A stretch of 64,000 nucleotides of DNA from Crocinitomicaceae bacterium (GCA_002690915.1 NZGF01000037.1:56383-120382); one strand, 5' to 3'; shown: positions 1 through 8,446, counted from the first letter of the stretch. Notes: generated by a model from the letters alone, not told the origin. Program-made: numbers and translations.

Positions 1-600
1 GTCCCACGGATTCTCGAAACCACCCCAAGCGACATTTTCTTCGTTGATGGGCAAATCGCCATTGTGCCGGCCGGCCAAACCGACATCGTCGATGCTGTGG
101 CAACCTGTGCATCCCACGCCGTCCAAGCCCAGTTCATCGTCCAGCAAATCCTCCATCGTGTAGCCATTGGGTCCCACTTTGCCCGTCATGTGCGCCTCGT
201 GGTATCCCTGAGGTGCATGGCAGGCCGTGCACAGGTTTTCGATGGACTCGCGGTGCGTGGGGTTGATCAAACCCTCGTGGTCAACTTTGGCCTGCCAAAA
301 AGGGTCCCGGGCGCTATTCGCCATCAGAGTCGCTTGCCAATCCGTGACAGGGCTAACGGTCGCGCCGTTTTCGTCCACCAACGCATGGCCATCGGGGTCA
401 GGGGCATGGCAATTGACACAGTTGCCCGAACCGGTGAAATACACCCCTTCCTCTGTGCAGAGTTCCCCCATTCGCCAGCGCGTCCACTCGGCATCGTCTT
501 TACCAAACCGATGGTGTGGATCCTGTGCACCGGTCAGCAGCTGCCCGAAACCGAGGGCCACCAGAGGCACGAAAAGGGCGATGTACGTTCTACGAAGCAT
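1..600 (-). CDS. Multihaem cytochrome c, N-terminal part (runs off the left edge)
   Basis: The frame is open from an ATG at 600 to the window edge, giving the first 200 residues of a longer protein. It starts with a signal peptide (MLRRTYIALF..., hydrophobic to about residue 25). Three CxxCH haem-c attachment motifs are visible: CVNCH near residue 61, CTACH near 124 and CTGCH near 166. It is therefore a periplasmic or cell-surface multihaem cytochrome c. Spacing of roughly 40-60 residues between haem sites resembles the cytochrome c-554 type family, but the C-terminus is missing and the electron donor and acceptor cannot be named. It is divergently transcribed from the sugar dehydrogenase at 647, with only 46 bp between them. 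The family assignment beyond 'multihaem cytochrome c' is inference. Confidence 0.8.
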   Translation of the reverse strand, partial: MLRRTYIALFVPLVALGFGQLLTGAQDPHHRFGKDDAEWTRWRMGELCTEEGVYFTGSGNCVNCHAPDPDGHALVDENGATVSPVTDWQATLMANSARDPFWQAKVDHEGLINPTHRESIENLCTACHAPQGYHEAHMTGKVGPNGYTMEDLLDDELGLDGVGCTGCHSIDDVGLAGRHNGDLPINEENVAWGGFENPWD

Positions 601-613
601 AAAGAGCGGATGG

Positions 614-621
614 TATCTTTG
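614..621 (+). promoter_or_regulatory. Promoter -7 box for the sugar dehydrogenase
   Basis: TATCTTTG matches the Bacteroidota -7 consensus TAnnTTTG exactly. It lies 25 nt before the ATG at 647, so this gene would have a short 5' leader. No clear -33 TTG is visible. Confidence 0.5.
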
Positions 622-646
622 CTAAGTTAGCCTGCAAAGTAGATTC

Positions 647-2221
647 ATGCCTTCACATTATACCCTTCATCGCCACGGACGTTCCGCGCTAATTGCCATT
701 GTTGCCATTTTCTTTGCGTGTGCGGGCTTCGGCCAGTCCACCGCTCCGGAAGCGATTGTGGGCGAGCGGCTGATTCCCGCCGAGTGGCCCGTTGCTGTTC
801 GGCCTGCCTCGCATGCCGAGGATGAAGCCAACCTCCTCATCATCTGCCATAGTGGGTTGGTCATTTGGTACGACGAAGAAACAGGAGAAATCCGGGAGGA
901 GCCCTTTTTGGATTTGAGTTCGACCGGATTGGACCTATGCGATTACGGCATCATGAGCGAACAGGGGTTGAATGACCTCATCCTTGACCCCGACTTTGAA
1001 AACAACGGCTTGTTTTACGTCATTTACAACGGCTACCGGCCAGACGGCACAGGAACCTTCATCGATGAACGGCTCGTGTGCTTTGGCACCAACGCCGACC
1101 GCACTGCAGCCGATACAGACACATGGTCCGAAGTACTTGAGCTTGAGCAGCCGGCCCGCGGACACAATGGCGGTCAGCTCCATTTTGGCCCGCTAGACGG
1201 CTACCTCTACATCAGCACAGGTGACGGTGGCGGCACAGGAACCGGTGAAGCAGGCGGCGGAAGTGATGGGGACGACCACGGCCCCATCGGAAACGGACAA
1301 AACCTCGAAACCTTGCTAGGCAAGTTGTTGCGCATTGATGTGAACGGCCTCGACCCATACACCATTCCCGAAGACAACCCCTTCGTGGGCAACCCGGAGG
1401 CGCTCGATGAAATTTGGGCCTACGGACTTCGGAACCCTTGGCGTTGGAGTTTCGACCGCTTGACCGGTGACAAATTCATCGGCGACGTCGGTGAGGTCGA
1501 TTGGGAAGAAATAAGCATGGAATCGGCCGAATCGGCCGGTGGGCTAAACTTCGGATGGCGGCTGATGGAAGGCCCCATGTGCTATGAGCCTGTGGTGGAT
1601 TGCGACCCCGACGGGACACTCGAATTGCCCATTTTCTCCTACCCCCACGAAAACGGCTGGTGCTCGGTCATCGGCGGGTACCGCTACCGCGGCAGCGAAA
1701 TCCCCACCTTGTACGGTAGCTATGTTTTTACCGACGCGTGCGGTTTCAATGATGTCAAATTCTGGTCTCTGACCGAACAGGCAGACGGTACGTGGTTGGA
1801 TGCACCACTAGACATTCAAGTACCGGATGGCTTCGTTCCGTGGGACGAGACGCGGTTTGCCTTCAGTGAAAACAACCGCGGAGAACTCTACCTCTGCACG
1901 CGCCTGAACATTTATAAATTAATTTACGATCCGGCCGACCAGTCCAGCGGGGAAGAATTGTCGGAAGTTTTGCTGTTTGCACCAAACCCGGTTGTGACCG
2001 GGAACGATGTCATCCTCGACATGGGTGCCAGCACTTTCCTGACCTACTTGCGCATAACGGATATAAGCGGTAGGCTGGTCCATGATGTGGAGCTCGCGGG
2101 AGTAGAAGCCCCTTATACTTGGAACACTGCTGGCATGACAGAGGGAACTTTCATCATTGAAGCTTGGAGTGCTGGAAATCCCGAACCGATTCGCGGCAAG
2201 TTGAGCGTTATTCACCCATAA
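647..2221 (+). CDS. PQQ-dependent sugar (glucose/sorbosone) dehydrogenase family protein with T9SS sorting domain
   Basis: This 524-residue protein begins with a signal peptide (about residues 1-30, ending ...CAGFGQ). It has the six-bladed propeller signature of soluble quinoprotein sugar dehydrogenases (GSDH/Yli family): EQGLNDL near 105, the active-site segment GHNGGQLHF at 172-180, DGYLYISTGDGG just after it, WAYGLRNPWRWSFD at 257-270 and GDVGEVDWEEI near 279. The last ~75 residues (from FAPNPVV...) form a type A T9SS sorting domain, so the enzyme is predicted to be secreted to, or anchored on, the cell surface. The substrate is unknown; the family oxidises aldoses using PQQ. Its 3' end overlaps the convergent DUF4258 gene by 14 bp. 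Confidence 0.85.
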   Translation: MPSHYTLHRHGRSALIAIVAIFFACAGFGQSTAPEAIVGERLIPAEWPVAVRPASHAEDEANLLIICHSGLVIWYDEETGEIREEPFLDLSSTGLDLCDYGIMSEQGLNDLILDPDFENNGLFYVIYNGYRPDGTGTFIDERLVCFGTNADRTAADTDTWSEVLELEQPARGHNGGQLHFGPLDGYLYISTGDGGGTGTGEAGGGSDGDDHGPIGNGQNLETLLGKLLRIDVNGLDPYTIPEDNPFVGNPEALDEIWAYGLRNPWRWSFDRLTGDKFIGDVGEVDWEEISMESAESAGGLNFGWRLMEGPMCYEPVVDCDPDGTLELPIFSYPHENGWCSVIGGYRYRGSEIPTLYGSYVFTDACGFNDVKFWSLTEQADGTWLDAPLDIQVPDGFVPWDETRFAFSENNRGELYLCTRLNIYKLIYDPADQSSGEELSEVLLFAPNPVVTGNDVILDMGASTFLTYLRITDISGRLVHDVELAGVEAPYTWNTAGMTEGTFIIEAWSAGNPEPIRGKLSVIHP

Positions 2222-2615
2222 CACAAGGGCAGTTTCCGGCCTCTCGCACGACAACCATCCCCACGGATGCAGTGCGTTCGGAAAAACACACCGTCAGCGA
2301 TGTGAAGGGACAATCTTCCTGCATCTCAAAGAGGTAACACGGACGTTCCCCTCGGGCGGTGCTTTTTGACCAATTGATATCTGCTGCGAGCAGCCATCGC
2401 AACAACTGGGGTCCGTCTGCCCGGGTTAGGCCATCACAATCCATAAGGCATTGCAGGTGCGCATCGGGCTGAATCCCCTCTAGCTGCATACGGGCTTTGA
2501 TGCGCTTGCCGGGTAACCAGTCATTGCAGCTGCGGCCACTGAAAAAAAGCGCGCTTAAGATGACGCCGATGATGACACCGATGCCATAGCGCAGGAATCG
2601 TTGACGAATATTCAC
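2208..2615 (-). CDS. DUF4258-type membrane-anchored small protein
   Basis: A protein of about 135 residues with one N-terminal transmembrane helix (YGIGVIIGVILSALFF), followed by a soluble domain containing DINWSKSTARGERPCYLFEM and several cysteines. The helix-then-'C..LP..R' start and the 'DI.(W/F)SKS..R...C..Y' core recall a small Bacteroidota family usually annotated DUF4258; the function is unknown. Start choice: a longer GTG start exists at 2633, but a perfect -7 box (TACTTTTG, 2620-2627) lies inside that extension and exactly 4 nt before the GTG at 2615, so 2615 is preferred. It is divergent from the ABC transporter operon and convergent with the sugar dehydrogenase. The family name is from memory and moderately certain. 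Confidence 0.65.
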   Translation of the reverse strand: MNIRQRFLRYGIGVIIGVILSALFFSGRSCNDWLPGKRIKARMQLEGIQPDAHLQCLMDCDGLTRADGPQLLRWLLAADINWSKSTARGERPCYLFEMQEDCPFTSLTVCFSERTASVGMVVVREAGNCPCVMGE

Positions 2616-2619
2616 GACC

Positions 2620-2627
2620 CAAAAGTA
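2620..2627 (-). promoter_or_regulatory. -7 box, leaderless-type, for the DUF4258 gene
   Basis: TACTTTTG on the minus strand is a perfect TAnnTTTG. Only 4 nt separate it from the GTG at 2615, which puts the expected transcript start on the start codon. Confidence 0.5.
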
Positions 2628-2658
2628 CGACACGCCGCAACCGAGGCTGCTTGCGTTG

Positions 2659-2666
2659 TAATTTTA
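2659..2666 (+). promoter_or_regulatory. -7-like box for the ABC transporter operon
   Basis: TAATTTTA matches TAnnTTTG at 7 of 8 positions. It lies 6 nt before the ATG at 2673 and helps choose that start over the upstream one at 2601. Confidence 0.35.
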
Positions 2667-2672
2667 GGGCAA

Positions 2673-3323
2673 ATGCTCCGCACCACCAACCTCGCATTCC
2701 GTTACGAGGAGGACAGTCCGCTGCTGACCTTCCCAGATGTCGAGTGCCCCGCTCTTGGACAGCTACTTCTCTTGGGCGAGTCGGGATGCGGTAAAACGAC
2801 CCTGCTGCACCTTCTCTGTGGCATGCTTCAGCCCGCGCAAGGCACCGTGCAAATCAACGGCCAAGCGTTGGACCGGATGAACGAGGCCGAACGTGACGCT
2901 TTTCGCGGCCAAAACGTCGGAATCGTATTTCAAAAATCGCACTTCCTCCAAAGCCTGACGGTATTGGAAAATTTAGCAATGCCAGCCTTTCTGAATGGAG
3001 CGACATTAGATAAGCACGAAGGCATCCACATGCTGGAGCAATTGGGTATTGCGCACAAAGCCCACAGCCGTCCACGCGATTTGAGCACCGGTGAACAGCA
3101 ACGCGCCGGAATCGCCCGGGCTCTGATACACCGGCCTTCCCTCGTGTTAGCTGATGAACCTACCAGCGCCCTCGACGACGGCAGCACGGAAGCCGTCATT
3201 GGCCTCCTCGAAGCGCAGGTCTCTGCAGCTGGGGCGACGCTTGTCATCGTCACCCACGATCAGCGGCTCAAGGACCGCTTTGAAAACCGCCTTGTTCTCA
3301 CCGCCCAATACCCGTCGGTATGA
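2673..3323 (+). CDS. ABC transporter ATP-binding protein (LolD/MacB-like)
   Basis: A 216-residue ABC ATPase. Walker A GESGCGKTT is at 35-43, the Q-loop Gln near 87, signature LSTGEQQ at 137-143, Walker B LVLADEPT at 158-165 and the switch His near 195. Size and sequence place it with the LolD/MacB/FtsE group, which drives FtsX-fold permeases in mechanotransmission rather than classical import. An in-frame extension back to 2601 would overlap the divergent gene's promoter and is rejected. Its 3' end overlaps the permease start by 4 bp (ATGA), so the two are translationally coupled and certainly one complex. The DUF3299 protein downstream suggests a periplasmic partner. Confidence 0.85.
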   Translation: MLRTTNLAFRYEEDSPLLTFPDVECPALGQLLLLGESGCGKTTLLHLLCGMLQPAQGTVQINGQALDRMNEAERDAFRGQNVGIVFQKSHFLQSLTVLENLAMPAFLNGATLDKHEGIHMLEQLGIAHKAHSRPRDLSTGEQQRAGIARALIHRPSLVLADEPTSALDDGSTEAVIGLLEAQVSAAGATLVIVTHDQRLKDRFENRLVLTAQYPSV

Positions 3324-4510
3324 AATTGAATTGGCTGTACATAGCGTGGCGCAACGTGGGACTCAAGAAACTACAAACGACCCTGAGCTTGGTGCTCCTG
3401 GCTTTTGGCGTGGGGCTTGTCAGCTTGCTCATGCTTTGCGAAAAACAACTGAGCGAAACGTTTGACCGCAACATTGAAGACATCGATTTGGTGCTCGGTG
3501 CGAAAGGCAGTCCGTTGCAATTGATATTGGCTAACGTGTACCACGTTGACGCCCCGACCGGCAACATTCGGCTCAGTGATGCCGAAAAGGTCATGCGCCA
3601 CCCGTACATCGCCGAAGGCATCCCTTTGGCCTACGGAGACAACTACCGCGGATACCGCATCGTGGGCAGCACAGAAGCGTATACCGGACATTACGGCGCA
3701 ACCGTGGCAGAGGGCCGAGAAGTCGAGGGAAGTTTTGAAGTTCTCGTGGGCGACAAGGTGGCAGAAGCTACAGGTCTCAAGGTCGGAGACGAGTTTTTCA
3801 GCGCACACGGCTTGCAAGACGAAACGGACGTACACGCCGACAAAGTTTTCCGCGTGGTCGGTCGCTTGGAACCCAGCGGCACCGTACTGGACCAGCTGCT
3901 GCTCTGCACCATCTCAACAATCTGGGAAGTGCACGAAGGGCACGGTGAAGCTGTCGCGCCTGAAGACCGAGAAATCACTGCGGTGTTGCTCAAGAAGCGC
4001 AATCCGCTCGCCGTCTTGACCATTCCAAATACCATCCGAGATACAAACATGCAAGTGGCTCTGCCCTCTATTGAGATCAACCGCTTAACGCAGAATTTCG
4101 GCATCGGCATGAACACACTGCGAGCCATTGCCTTACTCATCATGCTCATCAGCTTTGCGAGCATATTCATTTCGGTATATGACAACTTACTCGCGCGGAG
4201 GTATGAACTCGCTTTGATGCGTACGATGGGCGGATCACGAGGAGGTTTGTTCTTACTGCTTCTGCTCGAAGGCGGTCTACTAAGTATCGGCGGCTCGCTT
4301 TTCGGATTGGTTCTGAGCCGCCTCGGATTGGTAGCCTTGGCGAAATTACTGGAGGATAAATTCCGCTACGATTGGAGCAACATCAGTTTGATGCCAGAAG
4401 AAACGGTCCTCATTGGATTGGCTATCTTTGTCGGGTTGATTGCGGCTTCCATTCCCGGCATCTCCGCCGTCCGCATTGACACTTCACGCACATTATCTGA
4501 AGCCCAATGA
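3320..4510 (+). CDS. ABC transporter permease, FtsX/MacB fold
   Basis: This 396-residue membrane protein has the FtsX-like layout: one N-terminal transmembrane helix (about residues 18-40), a large extracytoplasmic domain (about 41-260), then three helices near 265-290, 315-345 and 355-380. The C-terminal half has the typical text RRYELALMRTMGGSRGGLF, which couples the permease to the ATPase. It overlaps the ATPase upstream and the DUF3299 gene downstream by 4 bp each. Such permeases work on lipoproteins, peptides or envelope processes; the substrate here is unknown. The whole three-gene unit reads as one operon from 2673. Confidence 0.82.
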   Translation: MKLNWLYIAWRNVGLKKLQTTLSLVLLAFGVGLVSLLMLCEKQLSETFDRNIEDIDLVLGAKGSPLQLILANVYHVDAPTGNIRLSDAEKVMRHPYIAEGIPLAYGDNYRGYRIVGSTEAYTGHYGATVAEGREVEGSFEVLVGDKVAEATGLKVGDEFFSAHGLQDETDVHADKVFRVVGRLEPSGTVLDQLLLCTISTIWEVHEGHGEAVAPEDREITAVLLKKRNPLAVLTIPNTIRDTNMQVALPSIEINRLTQNFGIGMNTLRAIALLIMLISFASIFISVYDNLLARRYELALMRTMGGSRGGLFLLLLLEGGLLSIGGSLFGLVLSRLGLVALAKLLEDKFRYDWSNISLMPEETVLIGLAIFVGLIAASIPGISAVRIDTSRTLSEAQ

Positions 4511-5100
4511 GCTCGAAACCCGCTCGCATTTCATTGCCACAGTTCAAGTCCAATTGGTGGATGGTAATCATGGGAGTTGTTGCCTTGAGCGCGTTAGACC
4601 TGAGCTCCTATTGCCACCCTTCTGAAGAGGGCGAGCGTGCTTACACGGCAATCAAAGCAGCGGGTATGCTTCCCGACATCCGCATTGCAGCTTCTGGTGC
4701 TGGCGAAGCTGAAGACTACGCAGAATTGACGTGGCGCGTGCTCGAAGACGTGGACTTTAAGGACGTCTATATCGAGGAGCTTGATGCCTACTATTGGAAA
4801 CCCACATTCGGTGACATCGTCAACGGGTTAGAAGGCAAAGAAGTGCACATCACGGGATACATGATTCCCGTGGATTTAGATGAGGATTTTTACGTCTTGA
4901 GCCGGTATCCGTTTGCCAATTGCTTCTTCTGCGGAGGGGCCGGACCTGAATCGGTCATTGACCTGCGCTTCGAGGGTAAATCACCACGGGTATACCAGAC
5001 CGACGAACGGCTGACGTTTGCCGGAAAATTCCGCTTGAATGCGGACGACGTATACCAGATGAATTACATCCTCGACGGCGCCGTCGAGCACACGCCTTAA
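4507..5100 (+). CDS. DUF3299-like exported protein of the ABC operon
   Basis: A 197-residue protein with an N-terminal signal/anchor (WWMVIMGVVALSALDLSSYC). The core GKEVHITGYMIPVDLDEDF, followed by YPFANCFFCGGAGPESVIDL, corresponds to the DUF3299 fold, in which 'G..V.I.GYM.P.D' precedes a Cys-containing loop. The Bacteroidota version carries CFFCGGAG, which could bind metal. It sits third in a 4-bp-overlapping operon with an ABC ATPase and FtsX-type permease. From memory, the same kind of gene set occurs in Vibrio zinc-regulated loci; a metal-related role here is inference only. Its stop overlaps the convergent trhO by 4 bp. Confidence 0.65.
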   Translation: MSSKPARISLPQFKSNWWMVIMGVVALSALDLSSYCHPSEEGERAYTAIKAAGMLPDIRIAASGAGEAEDYAELTWRVLEDVDFKDVYIEELDAYYWKPTFGDIVNGLEGKEVHITGYMIPVDLDEDFYVLSRYPFANCFFCGGAGPESVIDLRFEGKSPRVYQTDERLTFAGKFRLNADDVYQMNYILDGAVEHTP

Positions 5101-6140
5101 TCGTCAGAATCTTCTGAGTGCCCGCTGATTCCAAGGCGTCCCTTGTTGAAGATATGTGCGCTATCTTTTTTTCCTTTTCTCAATTCCCGCTGCTCGTCTT
5201 CGGGCAGGAGATTGATTTCTTGGCACCGCTCACCGCAGGCACCCTCGTACTTCTCTGCACACGATGGGCATTGAATGAACAAGAGGTTACAGCCCACATT
5301 TGAGCAATTGGTATGCGCATCGCAGGAAGCACCACATTGGTGGCACTGGGCGATCACATCATCTGTAATTCGCTCAGCTAGGCGTTCATCGAATACGAAA
5401 TTTTTGCCAATAAAACGGTTTTCGAGCCCCTGCTCGCGGACCTGACGAGTATATTCTATGATGCCGCCATTGAGTTGGTGTACGTTGGGGAAGCCCTTGT
5501 GCTTCAGCCACGCGGATGCCTTTTCGCAGCGGATGCCCCCGGTGCAGTACATCACGATGTTTCTGTCTTCTTGCCCTTGTAGCATGTTCTCGACCAGCTC
5601 AATCTCCTCGCGGAAGGTGTCCACGTCCGGCGTGATAGCGCCTTTGAATTGACCCACCTCACTTTCGTAATGGTTCCGCATATCGATCAGGATAGTGTCC
5701 TCTTTATCCGTAAGCTCATTGAACGATTCCGCGTCTAAGTGTACGCCTGTTTCACAGACGTCGAATGCCTCGTCATTCAGTCCGTCCGCTACAATTTTAT
5801 CACGCACCTTGATAGTCAACTTGAAGAAGGAATTGCCCTCATCGACGGTATAATTGAGCCGGATACCATCGAGAAATGAAATGCTGTACAGGTGAGATTG
5901 AAAATCCTCAAGCCGGTCTGTGGGCACGGAAATTTGCGCATTGATGCCCTCGTGCGCCACATACGTGCGGCCCATAACACCGAATTGATTCCAGTGGTAG
6001 AATAAGTAGTCGCGAAAGAAGGCGGGGTTCAGGATGCGCGCATACTTATAGAAGGAAATCGTTGTTCGGCGATCCTCATTCGCTTGCATGCGCTCCAAGA
6101 GCACCTTCCGGTCGACCAAATTGCGCAATTGTTGCTTCAT
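5097..6140 (-). CDS. trhO: tRNA uridine(34) hydroxylase TrhO (YceA family)
   Basis: Catalyses oxygen-dependent hydroxylation of tRNA uridine-34 to 5-hydroxyuridine, the precursor of cmo5U/mo5U at the wobble base. The N-terminal acylphosphatase-like domain reads RRTTISFYKYARILNP and VAHEGINAQISVP. The central rhodanese domain carries the loop MYCTGGIRCEKA with the catalytic Cys. The C-terminal segment is Cys-rich (CHQCG...C...C...CPSC...CGERC) and probably binds zinc. Total length of about 347 residues is normal. The frame extends to a GTG at 6155, but the ATG at 6140 is preferred. Its tail-to-tail neighbour is DUF3299, and queG, another wobble-34 modification gene, lies just upstream on the same strand. 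Confidence 0.92.
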   Translation of the reverse strand: MKQQLRNLVDRKVLLERMQANEDRRTTISFYKYARILNPAFFRDYLFYHWNQFGVMGRTYVAHEGINAQISVPTDRLEDFQSHLYSISFLDGIRLNYTVDEGNSFFKLTIKVRDKIVADGLNDEAFDVCETGVHLDAESFNELTDKEDTILIDMRNHYESEVGQFKGAITPDVDTFREEIELVENMLQGQEDRNIVMYCTGGIRCEKASAWLKHKGFPNVHQLNGGIIEYTRQVREQGLENRFIGKNFVFDERLAERITDDVIAQCHQCGASCDAHTNCSNVGCNLLFIQCPSCAEKYEGACGERCQEINLLPEDEQRELRKGKKDSAHIFNKGRLGISGHSEDSDD

Positions 6141-6422
6141 GCGATTACAAGTCACAGTGCCTCTCCAGCGCGGAGGGTCAAAAAGTTTAACGTTTATAAA
6201 GGTACGATATCGGCAATTGCAGCGTTACTTATGGGATTGAAACTGCCAAACTCGACAATGACCCGAGCATGCTTAGCCTTTGTAAGAACGTCCTTCTCCG
6301 TGTGAGCTCCAACAAGAAACTCTTCGCCCGAGAACTCCGAAAATCCATCAAGCACCTCACCGGTGATGACCTCAGGCACTTGAAAACCTGGTGCACCGAA
6401 CGCTTCCGGCAACACGCCGAAG
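6141..6422. other. Gap between queG and trhO with open frames on both strands
   Basis: About 280 bp with no recognisable gene. Two small frames are codon-aligned antisense to each other: a minus frame of about 73 codons (6194-6415, GTG start, acidic, ...GFQVPEVITGEVL...) and a plus frame of 63 codons (6269-6460, basic, ...LRHLKTWCTERF...) that runs into the 3' end of queG. The minus frame is rich in G at codon position 1, as real genes are, while the plus frame has a very C-rich third position. These are the same signal seen from two strands, so composition alone cannot say which, if either, is coding. A weak -7-like TACCTTTA for trhO lies on the minus strand near 6205. Confidence 0.3.
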
Positions 6423-7391
6423 TCATCGAGTCGGCTTTCCTTCCGTACCCGGCAATTTGAATGCCGCCTGCACGTTTCGCATCAAGCCTTCGTAGCCCGT
6501 TCGCTTGACCGCAGTCCCTCTGAAAACACCATGAAAAACCTCCTCGGTCATTTCCTCCCAATCCGAACGCTTCATCCCTAGCAATTCCGGATGTGGAGCG
6601 AATTGAGGCTCTTTGTGGGGCGTGGCGTGACGGTTCCATGGGCAGACCTCTTGGCACACATCGCACCCAAATACCCAAGGAGCTAAATGCTGGTGGACTG
6701 GCTCGGGAATGGCTCCACGCAATTCAATGGTGAAATAACTGATGCACTTCGAACCGTTCACTACCCCTGATTGAATGATGGCGCCAGTAGGGCACGCATC
6801 GATACACCGGGTACACGTTCCGCAGTGATCCCCGGTCGGGACATCGGGCTCTAAATCGACGTCGATGATCAGTTCGGCGATGAAGAAATAACTGCCCATG
6901 CGCTGATTGAGCAAGAGGCTGTTTTTCCCAACCCACCCCAAACCACCTTTGGCCGCCCACGCCCGTTCGTGCACCGGTGCGGAATCCACAAATACCCGTC
7001 CGTCTATTTCACCCCACTCCTGCTGGGCCCACTTCATCAATTCTTTCAGTTTCCACTTGATGACGTAGTGGTAGTCTTGCCCGTAAGCGTAGCGCGCCAC
7101 GCGCGGTGCCTTCGGATCGACGGGCTCGGCATCGGTGTGGTAATTATACAGCAGGGAGACAACAGATTTTGCGCCCGGAACCAACTTTCGCGGGTCCAGC
7201 CGCTTGTCCACGTTGCGGGCCAAATAGCCCATTTCACCGTGATAATCCCGGCGCAACCACTCCTCAAGCCGGTCAGCCTCCTCCTCCAAAAAACCAGCCT
7301 GTGAAACGCCTACGGCATCGAATCCCAATGCATTGGCCTCGCGAACCAATGCGCGTTTCCGGTCTTGTGCCCTGTGCTCGCGTTTACCCAT
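6423..7391 (-). CDS. queG: Epoxyqueuosine reductase QueG
   Basis: Performs the last step of queuosine synthesis, reducing epoxyqueuosine to queuosine at tRNA position 34, using cobalamin and two [4Fe-4S] clusters. The 322-residue length fits short QueG forms. Visible signatures are KSVVSLLYNY near 75-84, VDSAPVHERAWAAKGGLGWVG at 135-155 with the conserved Asp, the ferredoxin motif CGTCTRCIDACPTG at 190-203, a further Cys at 216, and CDVCQEVCPWN at 243-253. It begins 2 nt after the ruvB stop, so ruvB-queG form one transcription unit driven from upstream of ruvB. Confidence 0.93.
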   Translation of the reverse strand: MGKREHRAQDRKRALVREANALGFDAVGVSQAGFLEEEADRLEEWLRRDYHGEMGYLARNVDKRLDPRKLVPGAKSVVSLLYNYHTDAEPVDPKAPRVARYAYGQDYHYVIKWKLKELMKWAQQEWGEIDGRVFVDSAPVHERAWAAKGGLGWVGKNSLLLNQRMGSYFFIAELIIDVDLEPDVPTGDHCGTCTRCIDACPTGAIIQSGVVNGSKCISYFTIELRGAIPEPVHQHLAPWVFGCDVCQEVCPWNRHATPHKEPQFAPHPELLGMKRSDWEEMTEEVFHGVFRGTAVKRTGYEGLMRNVQAAFKLPGTEGKPTR

Positions 7392-7393
7392 GG

Positions 7394-8422
7394 TCAGCCC
7401 CCGAACAAGGTGTCCGACTGCCCCTGCGGGGTGCGGCCAAGGTGCGCATAGGCAGCGGCAGTAGCCTGACGACCGCGCGGGGTCCGCACAAGCAACCCCT
7501 GTTGAATCAAATATGGCTCGTACACCTCCTCCAAAGTGCCAGGATTCTCACCAATTGCAGTCGCAATCGTAGATGCACCAACAGGACCGCCTTTGAACTT
7601 ATCAATGAGCGCTGTGAGGATACGGTTATCCATCTCGTCGAGTCCTTTGCGGTCAACATTCAGGGCGTCAAGTGCAAATTCCGTGATTTTCTGGTCGATC
7701 GTGCCGTCCCCTTTAATCTCGGCAAAGTCCCTCACACGACGCAGGAGAGCATTGGCTATCCTTGGTGTTCCCCGTGAACGAGACGCAATCTCATACGCCG
7801 CTGCATCCGCGATTGGCATGTTCAAAATGCCCGCACTGCGCTCAACAATATCCGTCAGCGTCTTCGCGTCGTAGTACTGCAACCGGAGGTTGATACCAAA
7901 GCGTGCGCGCAATGGAGCCGTCAATAGCCCGGAACGAGTCGTCGCTCCAACCAGGGTAAAGGGGTTCAATTCAATTTGAACCGTACGCGCATTCGGCCCG
8001 GCATCGATCACCAAGTCGATCCGGTAGTCCTCCATCGCACTGTACAGGTATTCCTCCACCACCGGAGAAAGCCGGTGGATTTCATCAATGAACAGCACAT
8101 CGTTCGTCTCGAGGTTGGTGAGCAACCCTGCGAGGTCCCCTGGCTTATCAAGCACTGGTCCGGACGTCGTTCGGATGGAAACACCCAGTTCATTCGCAAT
8201 AATGTTGGCGAGGGTTGTCTTGCCCAAACCGGGGGGACCATGCAACAAGGTATGGTCCAGTGCCTCTCCTCGGTTCGAAGCCGCTTGAACAAAAACACCG
8301 AGGTTTTCGAGCGCTGCGCGCTGTCCCGTGAAGTCATCGAACTTAGCGGGTCGCAATACGCGATCCATATCCCCGTCGGATGACTGCTCAGCTTCATTCC
8401 TCAAATCAAAATCCTCGGTCAT
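7394..8422 (-). CDS. ruvB: Holliday junction branch migration helicase RuvB
   Basis: AAA+ motor that, with RuvA, migrates Holliday junctions during recombinational repair. At 342 residues it has the usual RuvB length. Motifs: Walker [10 protein letters not shown] at 62-70, Walker [12 protein letters not shown] at 110-120, sensor-1 region LVGATTRSG near 157-165, arginine-finger region around LRARFG, and the C-terminal winged helix with [20 protein letters not shown]. The ATG at 8422 follows a -7-like TAACTTGC by 4 nt, suggesting a leaderless mRNA. queG follows immediately. Confidence 0.96.
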   Translation of the reverse strand: MTEDFDLRNEAEQSSDGDMDRVLRPAKFDDFTGQRAALENLGVFVQAASNRGEALDHTLLHGPPGLGKTTLANIIANELGVSIRTTSGPVLDKPGDLAGLLTNLETNDVLFIDEIHRLSPVVEEYLYSAMEDYRIDLVIDAGPNARTVQIELNPFTLVGATTRSGLLTAPLRARFGINLRLQYYDAKTLTDIVERSAGILNMPIADAAAYEIASRSRGTPRIANALLRRVRDFAEIKGDGTIDQKITEFALDALNVDRKGLDEMDNRILTALIDKFKGGPVGASTIATAIGENPGTLEEVYEPYLIQQGLLVRTPRGRQATAAAYAHLGRTPQGQSDTLFGG

Positions 8423-8426
8423 GTTC

Positions 8427-8434
8427 GCAAGTTA
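8427..8434 (-). promoter_or_regulatory. -7-like box for ruvB-queG
   Basis: TAACTTGC on the minus strand is 4 nt before the ruvB ATG. The same octamer at the same distance precedes the aminotransferase at 29153, which supports it as a real variant of TAnnTTTG. Confidence 0.4.
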
Positions 8435-8446
8435 ATCCGGTTACCC

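Noticed and set aside
64..630. Plus-strand frames of 188 and 132 codons at the left edge
   Set aside because: They are antisense to a minus-strand frame that is open across the whole 600 bp and carries a signal peptide and three CxxCH motifs.
7106..7777. A 223-codon plus-strand frame
   Set aside because: Antisense to queG and ruvB; Pro/Arg-rich and without any motif.
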